Shown piece after piece: positions 11,090-20,976 of a stretch of DNA of 64,000 nucleotides. Position numbers and translations under genes: made by a program. The notes under the pieces were generated by a model that saw only the letters and a list, made by a program, of their open reading frames with translations, ran no database searches and was not told the DNA's origin. This stretch comes from Pithys albifrons albifrons (taxonomy: Eukaryota > Chordata > Aves > Passeriformes > Thamnophilidae). The stretch spans positions 4,970,890-5,034,889 of the forward strand of contig NC_092485.1 of NCBI RefSeq assembly GCF_047495875.1, read 5' to 3'. The first letter of the stretch is position 1. Every line of letters begins with the position of its first letter.

Positions 11090-11827
11090 GGAAATTATGG
11101 TGACCAGGGAAAGGTCATCAGGGCATTGGGGTTTTTTTACTTATTTTATTTTCAAATGTGCAAATTAAATGATATAAAGATGGAAGAGGATTTGTGTTAT
11201 TAAGTTATTAGTATCAGATATATGGGCCTGTGAGGATGAGGATGATCAGGAGTTCTGCCTGGGCTCTGGGCTGTGTCCCACCATCTCTGCTCCCTGGTTT
11301 ATCCTAATCCATCCCGTTTTTCCTGCCAGGCAGAGGCCCTGGATGAGCTGAGGACTCCCCTGCCCGGGTGCTGTGCCCACAGGGTGGGGAGCCCAACCCA
11401 GCAGGGAAACAGCCAGACAAAAGGGAGGAGGGAAAACCAAAGGAGATGAAAAGGATGCAGCAAAACCCCAAAACCAACCAAAAAAAAAAGCACAAAAATA
11501 TAAATCTCACTCAGCCAGGGGCCAAAGGCAGTGCCCTGAGCCAAGGCCCTGCTTGGAGCTCAGCCCCCAGAGCAGGAGCTCCAAAATGCCTTCCAACACT
11601 GCCCTGCTGTTGGGCTTCACTGGGGGTGTGTAAACCTCAGTTTAGGAGCAGTTTTAGGATGGAAACTGCTCTGCAATGTGATTCCAACCTGTGCCAGCCC
11701 CTTGGCCTCCCCAGCCACAGAGGGCACCCAGTGCCAGGCAGCTTTGGGCTGGTGCCCAGCACAGGAGCCCCGTGGTGGAACAAGGGGCTGGAGAGGAGCT
11801 GCCAGTCCTGGGGCTGCAGCATCAGCT
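11090..11827. other. intergenic, no gene seen
   Basis: Unique sequence with one A-rich patch near 11,485. No exon or repeat family is recognised. Confidence 0.45.
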
Positions 11828-11990
11828 CATCCCAGAATATTGAGGTTGGAAAAGACCTCCAGGATCAGCGAGCCCAACCTGTGACTGATCCCCATCTTGT
11901 CAACCAGCCCAGAGCTCTGAGTGCCACATCCAGTCATTCCTTGGACACCTGGCAACCCTTTCCATGAAGAAATTCCTCCTGAAAATGCCA
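11828..11990 (-). mobile_element. CR1 fragment, divergent subfamily
   Basis: Antisense CR1 of the type reading 'cagaatattgaggttggaaa' then 'agacctccaggatcagcgag', with a later 'gtgccacatccagtcattcc' and 'atgaagaaattcctcctga'. It differs from the majority subfamily in this window. Confidence 0.8.
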
Positions 11991-13439
11991 CCAGTCTGTG
12001 TCCTGCAGCCCCCCCTGCCCTTCCCCAGCCCTGCCCACTCCCAGGAGACTGGGCTTTCTACACTCAGCTCTTCAGTGGTTAAAGAAAACCTTTTATAATG
12101 GGATTTTATAAAACTTGTGGATTGCAAGCAGGAGCTCAGAGCTTTTGTTCAGAGCTCCTGGGCTCATCTGTAACCAGTCTGCTAAATAATAACAACAACT
12201 AACAAACACTGAGTGCCCAGTAATGTCAGACTGCCAATAGCCCAACTGTTAAAATCCAGTTTGATGGGACCTTCTAAAATTTCTTCAGGAGTGAATGTCT
12301 TTGTAATGAAGATCTTCATGTTCGATTGGCCCCGTGCTGGAGGGTTTTATTTAAATCCAAATTGAATCCTCCCACTGGAGAGCTAACAGCAGATTAAAAT
12401 AGCTGCCAGGGGATGGGAATTTGCTTTATGGAGAGTCATTGCATTCAACTTCTTGTTGATTTCCTCATTTTTCTTGTTTTATGACTAGAGAGGCTTTGAA
12501 AGAGTTGCCTGTCTCGAGCACCAGGAACAAACCTGGCCTGGGTCACTGTGGGGCTGAACTGGGGGGCAACACCCAGGGGCTGAGCTTGAGTGCCCCTCCA
12601 GCCACCTCTGGCACTGCCACTGGGCCAGGGAAGTGGCCACTGGAGAGCTGAGTCCCTCTGATGTGGGAACAAGACTTCTCCATCTCTGGAAGTTGTAGGT
12701 TTAAGGAATTCTGCTGCTCTGTGGGTACCAAGCCGTGCTCAGAGCTCTGTGCTGGTGGGCAGAATTCCCTGGGGGTGCCAAGGGCATTCAGAGCTCCAGA
12801 ACTTCTTCAGGACGTTCCTGAAGGACTACAAACCTCTGCTGGGCTGAACTACAGATGGATCTCTGTGGAGGAGCTGGGAAGTTTGATGGAAGGTGCATAG
12901 AAAGGATCTTTTCCTCTTTTGGCTCTTGCTTAGAAATGACTTTTTGCAAATTTATTCTGCGACACTTTTGGGAGAAGAACACGCTTTGAACATGTTTTTG
13001 GAGAAGCAGGTCAGGGAAGTGAAAGCTTGGGATGAGTGGCAGGCTGGGAAATGGGCCCAAGGGTCCTGCATCCCACCAGTGCTTCTGTCCCTCCGAGCTC
13101 CTCGTGGGGTGCCTGGAGCTGGAGCTGCAGGTTTGGGGCTTGGCTTTGGGCCCTTGTTTTCCCCACGTTGGGTGCCCGTGGGGTGGGTGGCACATCCCTG
13201 GCATGGGCTGTCCCTCCCTGAGCCCTGGGGTCCATCCACTGGCAGCCAGGCTGGGCAGACCCCCCTGCCCCTTGCCCAGGCAGGGATGCCCGGGGGTCTG
13301 TGCCCCCTCTCGGGGGCAGCTCCAGCCCTGCAGCTCCCGCTCCCCCCTTCCTGCCCGCCCTTCTCCTTCTCCCTCTCCCAGGAGTTGTGTTCGTGCTGGC
13401 AGCAGGGCGGGCGGGGGGAGAGCCGAGCCGTCCTTGCAG
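11991..13439. other. upstream region of KLHDC8A, no gene seen
   Basis: Unique sequence that becomes GC-rich after about 13,080. It holds no recognisable coding exon and probably contains distal promoter sequence for KLHDC8A. Confidence 0.45.
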
Positions 13440-13500
13440 ATCATCCTGTGCCAGAAAAGCCATAAAAGGCTTAACTATGGACTGGTAACGGCGCTGCTGC
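13440..13500 (+). promoter_or_regulatory. KLHDC8A: candidate KLHDC8A core promoter
   Basis: A TATA-like CATAAAAG at 13,462-13,469 sits at the edge of a GC- and CpG-rich block that ends in a strong splice donor. Transcription would be expected to start near 13,490-13,500. The link to KLHDC8A is inferred from strand and position; there is no transcript evidence here. Confidence 0.45.
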
Positions 13501-13748
13501 TCCGAGGGGGGGAACACCCTCCCCAGCGCCCGTCCTCCATCCTCCCCGGGGGAAGGAGCGTCGCTGCCGCTGCATTTACGGGCATTTTTCCCCTCCCACG
13601 CGGCATTCGCAGCCGCTGCCGCCGCTCCATCTCCTGGCTGGGCGGAGAGCCGCGAGGATGAGGATGAGGATGCTCCGAGGGGCTTCGGGGGGATGAAGGT
13701 GCGGAGAGTTCCTGGCCACGCTCGCCCCGGATCGCGGCTCCCCGAGCT
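13490..13748 (+). other. KLHDC8A: probable 5' UTR exon 1 of KLHDC8A
   Basis: CpG-dense sequence ends at 13,748 immediately before GTGAGTACC, a strong donor. The left edge is a guess from the TATA-like box. The exon would contain a 12-codon upstream open frame, ATG at 13,658 to TGA at 13,694-13,696, with three in-frame ATGs. It lies 7.2 kb before the first coding exon on the same strand. Confidence 0.5.
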
Positions 13749-13978
13749 GTGAGTACCTTGCTCTGCCCCGGGAGGGAGGGAGGGAATTTCGGGAGGTCAC
13801 TGGGTTATTTGGGAGCGGATGCTCTGGAGGGGAACAGCTCCCTCGCTAAGCTCAATGAGCAACCAGATCAAAGCTTGGAGTTTGTGTTCCCCCCCTCAAA
13901 AAAGCGGGTTAAAAAGGATGATTTTCCCTTTACTTTGTGCAAGAAGGGTGGGTTTACCCTTTCTTTTTAAAATTTTTT

Positions 13979-14175
13979 AATTCCTCCCAGTAGCCCCAAT
14001 TCCCATATTTTCAGTCCTTCTCCTCCCAGTAGCCCCAATTCCCATATTTTCAGTCCTTCTCCTCCCAGTAGCCCCAAATCCCATATTTTCAGTCTTTCCC
14101 CCAGTAACCCCAATTCCCATATTTTCAGTCCTTCTCCTCCCAGTAATCCCAAATCCCAAATTTTCAGCCCTTCTC
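13979..14175. repeat. 39-bp minisatellite, five units
   Basis: Five tandem units contain CAGTAGCCCCAATTCCCATA and TTTTCAGTCCTTCT. The first units are near identical and the fifth more diverged. The period is a multiple of three, so the minus strand stays open as a repeated 13-residue peptide, which is not evidence of a gene. It lies in the presumed KLHDC8A first intron. Confidence 0.93.
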
Positions 14176-14796
14176 CCGGGGCAGGCCCTGGCAGGGACGT
14201 GGCTGTGCCGTGACCTCCCCCCAGCTGTGACCTGGTCCAAGCTCTTTCCATTCCCCCCACAAGGAGGAATACACAAAATTCAGAGGATCAGGAGCTTTGC
14301 AAACACAACCAGAGAGGCTGCAGGGCTTGGGAAAGACCTTCGGTGTTTGACTCGTGCAGAAGAGCAGCTGTTTGTGCAGAGGCAGCGCTTGGGGGCGAGG
14401 GGAGGGATGCAGGATGTTGCTGGGAGTTGGGTGGGCAAGGGCTTGGTCTTGCAGGTGGATTTTGATTAAATTGTAACTCTTGAGTTAAGCTGTGAGCAAA
14501 TCTGAGCTTGTTCTGATGATTCTTCACCACACACAGGAAAAAAAAAAAGGCTGTTCTGGGCTCTTTGTGCAGGAAAAAGGAAACAGTTTCTCTCCCTGTC
14601 CCGTAAAGGCTCCTGAAATCCTGGTGGGGAATATTCCCTTCCCCAACCTCCCTGCTCCTGTCGGCAGCTGCAGGAAATCGCCTGTGGCACGATGAGGGTG
14701 GAAATGACCTCAGGGGACAGGGCTGGGGGAAGGGGTGAAGTGAGGGGGAGGTCACATCGGTGCCAGCCCCCGAACTGCTCCTCCCTGTGCCCGCAG

Positions 14797-14837
14797 AGAT
14801 GCTCGGGAGCGGGAGAGCGAATCGAGCTGCTTGTCTC
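14797..14837 (+). other. KLHDC8A: candidate alternative 5' UTR exon of KLHDC8A
   Basis: A 41-nt segment is bounded by a good acceptor (pyrimidine-rich CTCCTCCCTGTGCCCGCAG) and a strong donor (GTGAGTGCT). It is CpG-containing and on the KLHDC8A strand. This is splice-signal evidence only. Confidence 0.3.
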
Positions 14838-15540
14838 GTGAGTGCTGCTGCTTTTGCTTTGCTCAATTAATTCTCTTCTAATGGTTTTCCTCCTCGCTTT
14901 TGCCTTTTTTTTCCTGCCAGCTGGGCGATCTGCAGGGAAAGGCAGGGAACTAGTGGATTTGTTGTTGTTGTTGTTGTTATTTTTCTGGGTAACTGTTACT
15001 ATGGCAAGGAAAGTTGATTCAGAGAGGTCAGAAATACCTGGAAATTTCATGCATGTTGTGTTTAAAGCCTCAGCTGCCAAGGTTTGAGCCAGGGAGAAGG
15101 AAAAGCACCAGAGCCTCTGGTTTTCAGAGGGTTTCAAGCCTTTTCTGCTTGAAGGGAGGATTTATTTGCAAACTCAGACTTGGCATTACATGGAATTGTG
15201 GGCTGGGACTGGATAATAGTCAGGGCTTATAGAAAAGCTGCCTGTGCCTTGTGGTGTCACCAGAAAAGGTGCTGGGTTGGGTCACAGCACCTCTGCAGGT
15301 GACCCCAGGGATGTTGGGGTGGCAGCTCAGGCTGCTCCTGTGCCGGGGGTTCCAAAGGTGCCAGGCTTTTCCCAAGGTCCTGGTGCCACTCAGAGCCATG
15401 AATGAGTGCTGGGGGTTGGACAGATCTGTGTCTGGGGGTGCTGAGCTCTCTGGGCTGTTGTACTGTGGGGTTTGGGGTGCTGGGCTGCTCTGGAAAGAGG
15501 TTTGGTGGCAGAGAAATGAGCTTTACCCCTGGGGGTGTGG
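14838..15540. other. presumed KLHDC8A 5' intron, nothing recognised
   Basis: Unique sequence with a short TTG run near 14,958. No exon is evident. Confidence 0.4.
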
Positions 15541-15847
15541 GACGATGAGGATGAGGAGGAGGAGGAGGAGGAGGAGGAGGATGAGGAGGAGGAGGAGGAG
15601 GAGGAGGATGAGGAGGATGAGGATGAGGAGGAGGAGGAGGAGAAGGAGGACGAGGAGGAGGATGAGGAGGAGGAGGAGGAGGAGGAGGAGGAGGAGGAGA
15701 AGGAGGACGAGGAGGAGGATGAGGAGGAGGAGGAGGAGGAGGAGGAGGAGGAGGATGAGGAGAAGGATGAGGAGGAGGAGGAGGAGGAGGAGGAGGAGGA
15801 GGAGGAGGAGGAGGAGGAGGAGGAGGAGAAAAGGAGGAGGAGGAGGG
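15541..15847. repeat. (GGA)n trinucleotide array
   Basis: About 300 bp of almost pure purine GAG/GGA repeat with scattered GAT, GAC and AAG codon-like variants. It is open in several frames (poly-Glu, poly-Arg, poly-Pro/Leu on the reverse). It lies in the presumed KLHDC8A 5' intron and is not a coding exon. Confidence 0.97.
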
Positions 15848-18644
15848 ATTTCTGGTTCCCTTCTGGGTGCTGGGCAGGGGGTAAATGTGGATTTGGAGCT
15901 CCCTGGGCACTGTGCCCCTGTGGACATGGTGTTTCCTGTCTCTGCTGCCTTAAGGAGTCATTTCTTCACAGCAAAGGCCCCTCCACCCCAGGCTGGTGTT
16001 TGGCTGGCAGTGCACAGGGAGGGGTTCCACCCCCACATTTCTCTGATTCCAGGAGGAAAAGCAGCTCACTGCAATTACTGGGATTATTGGGAAGGTTTAA
16101 GTGCTGCTCCCACGCCTGAAACTTTTTCCATGTGTTCTTTGGGATGCTTCTTGTCCTGCTGACTTCCAGCACAGGTGAGAACAGCACAGAGAATCTGCCA
16201 CTGGGTGTCCTCTCCTTTCCCATCACTTACTGTTTAGTTCTCGATAAATCTCTGATTCTCCCCAGTCTGGGAGGTGATACCAGGGAAGATCCAGGTTGTT
16301 GCCCTCAGGTTTTTGAGTCCCACCTCCACCTGCAGGTTCCCTGTGGGGGGAATGAGCTCTGAGCCCCCCAGGAGAACAGGAATGGTGGTCCCAGGACAAC
16401 CTGCCTGAGCTGTGCTTGGTGTCCTGGTCCTTGTGGGCCCCTCAGAGCAGGTGAGGGGTGTTGAGGAGCAGAAGGCACTTCCCAGGGGCTGGTCCCTTCT
16501 CCAAACTGTGCATTGGATCCTGTGCCTGGAACAGCTCCAGGAAAGCCCCCAAGTGTTGCTGTAAGTGGAATGGCACTGGCAAGAGAGGCAGGAGCAGCAG
16601 GGGGAGCTGGGCTGGGCCTGACCCTCCTTTTGGGCACTGGGTGAAATTCCTGGAGATCCCCCGTCCATGTCCCCCCTCCTGGCCTTGTACCAGGGCTGCT
16701 CCTTGGGACAGAAAGAGTTCCCTGCCCTGAATCCCGTCCTTGGAGCTGCTTTCCTGGAGCCTGTGCTGTGTCATCTCTGCTGCTCCGGATCTGATGGAGC
16801 ACAGGCAGCCAAGAGGGAGCTGGAAGGGAGCTGCTCCCTCCCACCTGGCACTGGGGAGCAGGAGCTGGGATTTCTGCTCAGGTTTCTGTGCTATTTCCAG
16901 TGGGTTGTCCCTGTTCCTGCCTCTGTGGAGATGCCTGTCCCTGGAGCAGTGGGAATTGTTGCTGGAAGTTGTTGGGTGGTGCTGGATGTCTGTTTGCAGC
17001 CCCTTTACTCTTGGCACTGCCCTGTGCTTACCTGGGGAGAGCCTTTTTCCTGAAGCAGAAGTTTCCCTGATGGGTTTCTCTGTCCCCCTGGAGATTGGCT
17101 GTGTCTGTTCTAACCTGCTCCTGCTGACAAGGAGCACATGGAGGGTTGGAGTTGCCAGATGGGATGTTCTGAACCCATTCCCTGATGGGGCTCTCATGGC
17201 TCTCCTGGGTTTGGTTCTCTGTGCCCCCAGAGCCCTCTCAGTGGGTTCTGGGGGCTCCCCTGCCCGCCCATGCTCCATATCCACCTGGAAGAGACCCTGG
17301 AGGGTTTGCAGGTGCTTGTTGAGCCCTTAAAGCAGAGACTTTTGTCCTGCAGGGGCAAAGGTTGGGGGCTGGAGTGGCCTCAGCCTCGTCCCTGCCTCCT
17401 CCTCTGATAGAAAAGCAATTCCCCTTCATTTGGATTTCAAAATGTCAAGGCTTCCAATTAGTTTGGTGTAATTAAGTGGCAATTCCTGTTCCTGGGAGAG
17501 GCACATCCTGGCAGCTCCCAGCACAGCTCTGGCATCGCTGCCAGGGACATCCAGGTGATTTTGGAGAGCTGGAGACCGAGGACGTGGGCACAGTGTTTCA
17601 GCTGACCTGGAGGTTCCTTAAATAGCTGCAGGAGAAGAGGAGCACCTTTATTTCTGTGCCAAGGCAGCTGAATTCAGGCAGAGCTTTGCGTGGCAGCTGC
17701 TGGGGGGGCTCTGGAGCTGCTGGTGGCCCTTCTGGGACCACACCTGGGCTGCATTTCCAGGTCTTTGCTCTGCTTGTTCCCATGAACACGCTGCCCAACC
17801 CCAGAGAAATCCTCAGCCACCTCCAAGAGCTTTGAGTCACTCTCTGTGAGCTGATGTGTCGAAGAAGAATTTTTAGGCTATTTCAGACAATTATTCTCAA
17901 GCTTTGGATAGTCTTATCATGACAGCAGAGAAATTGCCTGGCACCAGCCACGGTCTGTGTCTGTCAGATGTTGGAGTGATGCTGATTGTGTCTCATCCCA
18001 GCACTTTAGAGTTGAAGGAATTGAGGCACAGGGCAGGAAAAGAATTTCTGGATGCAGATCCAGTCATGCTCCTGGAAACAGGAGCTGCTCTGCTTTGCTG
18101 ATCTCCTGGCCTGTGCTGAATTTGTCCATGGAAGTGCATGAATATTCACCTGGAAAGAAATCAATTATTCAGGAGAGCAGTGGCCCAGAGCTGCTGGAAC
18201 TGCCAAGGCACAAATCCTGGAGCTGATCCCTTTGCTGTGAGATGCTCCCAGGGAGGGCAGAGCAGCACCTGAGATCCAGGCTGGGCTCTGCCCCTTCCTC
18301 CTCGGGTTCTGGGAACATGGGAAGTGTGGCCTGATGTGCTGCTGCTGCTTTTGGTTGTTGTTTTGTGTCCCTTTGTCCTGTGGAGGTGGGATGTGCCCAC
18401 CCTGGGTCCTGCTGCTGGAGAGTGACAGCCCAAAGAGGATTTTTCACTTTATTAACCACATTCTTTATGCAATAAATGGTGTTTAGTGCCCTACTGACAT
18501 TTAGTTGGGAGATGAAGTTAAAATAACCAGCCCTGCTTGCACTGATTGGTTTTTGTGCCAGCTCAGACTTGGATGGGAAGGGATTTTGTGGCATCTCAGT
18601 CCAGTCATGAGACCTGTTTCACTGGTGCTTTAAATTTCCTTCAT
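15848..18644. other. presumed KLHDC8A 5' intron, no gene seen
   Basis: About 2.8 kb of unique sequence. Several mid-length open frames on both strands have no domain signature and overlap each other in conflicting frames. Confidence 0.45.
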
Positions 18645-18790
18645 GGAATCAAGAATTCCAGAGTGATCTGGGTGGGAAGGGACCTCAAAGATCATCACCC
18701 TGCCATGGGCAAGGAGAACTTCACTGGACCAGATTGCTCCAAACCCTGCCCACCCTGGCCTTGAACGCTTCCAGGGATGTGTTCTGGCAG
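18645..18790 (-). mobile_element. CR1 LINE 3'-end fragment
   Basis: Antisense CR1 reads 'gtgatctgggtgggaaggga', 'cctcaaagatcatc', 'ccctgccatgggcaaggag' and 'gccttgaacgcttccaggga'. It has internal deletions compared with the other copies. Confidence 0.82.
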
Positions 18791-20385
18791 CCCTGCTCTA
18801 ATTCCCACTTTCAGAGGACATGCAGGAGCTGAAATAACCATGGCAACTGCTCTCCCCTGCAGGCTGAGCCCCAGGGTGGGGAGCTTGCAGGGATGTTTTA
18901 TTTTACCTGTCTGAGGTCCCAGGGCCACCTCTGTTTCCTGAGGGATACAGCAGCCATGGATTTCTAGCAGCAATAATGTGGCATTCCCTGAGTGTGCCAC
19001 ACAGGATGGGGGTCCAGCAGCAGCCTCTGCCTCTGCTCTGTCTGCAGGGGCTTCTCTCAGCCCATGGAGCCTCCTTGGCCCATGGTGGGATGCCCAGCAT
19101 GGATCAGGAGCATCCTGAGTTGAGACTGGAGGTGGCTGTTGCTAAGCTACAGCTGTGGCTGCTCTGGCTGGCAGGGCTGGGCCAGCTCTGGCAGCTCTGG
19201 CAGCTCTGGCAGGGGTGACCTGACCTGCTCCTGGGTCAGGGGGTTCTGCTCATCCCCCTTTTTCACTCTCTGCTCCAGATGGAGCAGCAGGAAACAAGGC
19301 TGAGTCTCCTTTTTGGGAGAGGGGAGTCCATCTCCTTGAGAAACCCAAGGGGTGTCACACTTTATTTGTGCTCAGATATCTGAGATAGGAGAGAGCAAAC
19401 TGGATTTTTGCATCCCATCCCACCCCAAATCCACACCGGGCTGAGGGGCTGGGCCTGGGCTGGGTGTCAGCCAGGAGGAAAGGACACGGATCCAGGAGAG
19501 CCCCTCTGCTCCAGGGGCAACCAACCCGTGTCCTGCAGCAAAGCAGAGCAGCCAGCCCCCCTCTGCTGCCAGGGAGGGTCTTCTCAGGGGCTTAGTGGGA
19601 CCTCAGCCATGGGGAAAAGCCTCAGGGGTTTGTGCATGGGGAGAAGAGGGAGTGATGCTGTCCCAGACCAGAGCGGGCTGAGCCAGGAGCGTCCCTTTGT
19701 TGGGCTTGTTTTGGCAGCTCCTCACTCTGCCCTTCAGTCCTGTCTCCAAATGTCTGGGCAGGCAGCACGTGCTGGGAGAGGCTGCTGTGCCTGCAAGGGC
19801 ACAGAGGAGTCTGGCTGTGGTTGTTAAATAAACCCAATTACACAGTGAAGGTGGAGTCGTTCAGAGCAGAACAGGCTTCACTCCACGCTGGGCGAGCGAG
19901 CGAGCGCTGCCTTTGTTCCTCCCTGTTTGCCCTCTCTCTGTCCTCCTGCGCTAATTAAGCTCATCTGCATCATGTTTAATGACGTTGAGAGAGAGGAGAT
20001 GAAAATAAAGACCGTGGGTTTCCAGCCAGAGCTTGTGCCTCTCCCCCAGGGACCCCTCCCAGCTGCCCAGCGTGTGGCACAGCCCTGGGCTGGGAGTGGG
20101 AGTTACTGGGGGGTCACCTCGGGGGCTGTGTGGGGATGAACAGGAGGAGGAATCAACGGGGTCAGAGGAGGAGGAGGCAAGGAAAAGTTCCCCAGGAGGC
20201 AGGAAAACAGCCAGGGGAGTGAGCAGAGCTTGGAGCCTCCTCGGTTTGAATGTCACCTGGGGGCGGAGATGCTCAGGAAGAGGAGAACAAATAACAAACT
20301 GACTCCAACCTTCTCACCTCATTTTTCTCTTTTTTTTTTTCATTTTTGTTTTTTCCCCACCTCTTTTGTTTTGTTTTATTTTTAG
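18791..20385. other. presumed KLHDC8A 5' intron
   Basis: Unique sequence. A CAGCTCTGG triplication is present near 19,186-19,210. A stretch at 19,945-20,010 has the look of conserved regulatory DNA and is listed separately. No coding exon is seen. Confidence 0.45.
19945..20010. promoter_or_regulatory. candidate conserved noncoding element
   Basis: This segment is lower in GC than its surroundings and dense in homeodomain/POU-like words: CTAATTAAG, ATCTGCAT, GTTTAATGACG. It sits about 400 bp before the last presumed leader exon of KLHDC8A. The call rests on composition and motif density only. Confidence 0.3.
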
Positions 20386-20452
20386 GATCAGTCTCTGCAT
20401 GAGCTTCTGAGGCAGGTCTGGATCTGCAGGATTAATGGAGATGCAGTGAAAG
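20386..20452 (+). other. KLHDC8A: probable last 5' UTR exon of KLHDC8A
   Basis: The 67-nt exon follows a long T-rich tract ending in TTTTTAG and stops before GTACTGCT. It would splice to the acceptor at 20,958-20,959. It contains two very short upstream open frames: ATG at 20,399 with stop at 20,408-20,410 (3 codons), and ATG at 20,435 with stop at 20,447-20,449 (4 codons). Confidence 0.5.
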
Positions 20453-20681
20453 GTACTGCTCTGGGGGGTGGCAGAGGGGACTGTGGGGAGGGAGGGAGGG
20501 GTGCTCTGCCCCCTGCTCTGCTCCTGCTGCTCCAGCCCCTTCCCCAGCTCCATTCCCTTCTCTGAACTCACTCCAGCTCCTTCATGTCCTTCTAGAAAAG
20601 CCAGGGGAAAATAAAAGACACAGGGAGAGCAAACACCATCCTGTCCTGGCAGCCGGGAGGGTAGAGAGGGGTAGGTCGGTC

Positions 20682-20940
20682 TCTGCTCCAGGGAACAGGG
20701 ACAGGAGGAGAGGGAACAGCCTCAAGGTGTGCCAGGGGAGTTCAGGTTGGACATCAGGAGGAATTTCTCCATGGAAAGGGTTGGAAGGGCTTTCCCAGGG
20801 AGGTTTGGAGTCCCCACCCCTGCAGGTGCCCAAGGAATGACTGGCTGTGGCACTCAGAGCTCTGGGTGGGCATCAGGCACAGGTTGGACTCGATGACCCT
20901 GGAGGTGTTTTCCAGCCTCAGTGATCCCGTGTTTCTGCGA
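20682..20940 (+). mobile_element. CR1 LINE fragment abutting KLHDC8A splice acceptor
   Basis: Sense CR1 of a subfamily reading 'ttcaggttggacatcaggag', 'ttcccagggaggtttggag' and 'aggttggactcgatgaccct', ending in a degenerate 'gtgatcccgtgtttctg' tail. The tail reaches within about 20 bp of the acceptor AG at 20,958-20,959, so part of the branch-point region is probably CR1-derived. Confidence 0.85.
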
Positions 20941-20976
20941 CCCTCTGCCCTCTCTGCAGTGTAACCACCCCTCACC

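Noticed and set aside
10301..11203. 300-codon ORF with SIHP repeats
   Set aside because: Most of it is ATCC microsatellite translation; the flanks have no recognisable protein sequence.
1..13400. LEMD1, or miR-135b expected next to KLHDC8A from human synteny
   Set aside because: I saw neither a LEM-domain exon nor the mature miR-135b sequence, so they probably lie beyond the left edge.
15535..16162. Acidic or arginine-rich 194-303-codon ORFs
   Set aside because: They are the GGA trinucleotide array read in different frames.
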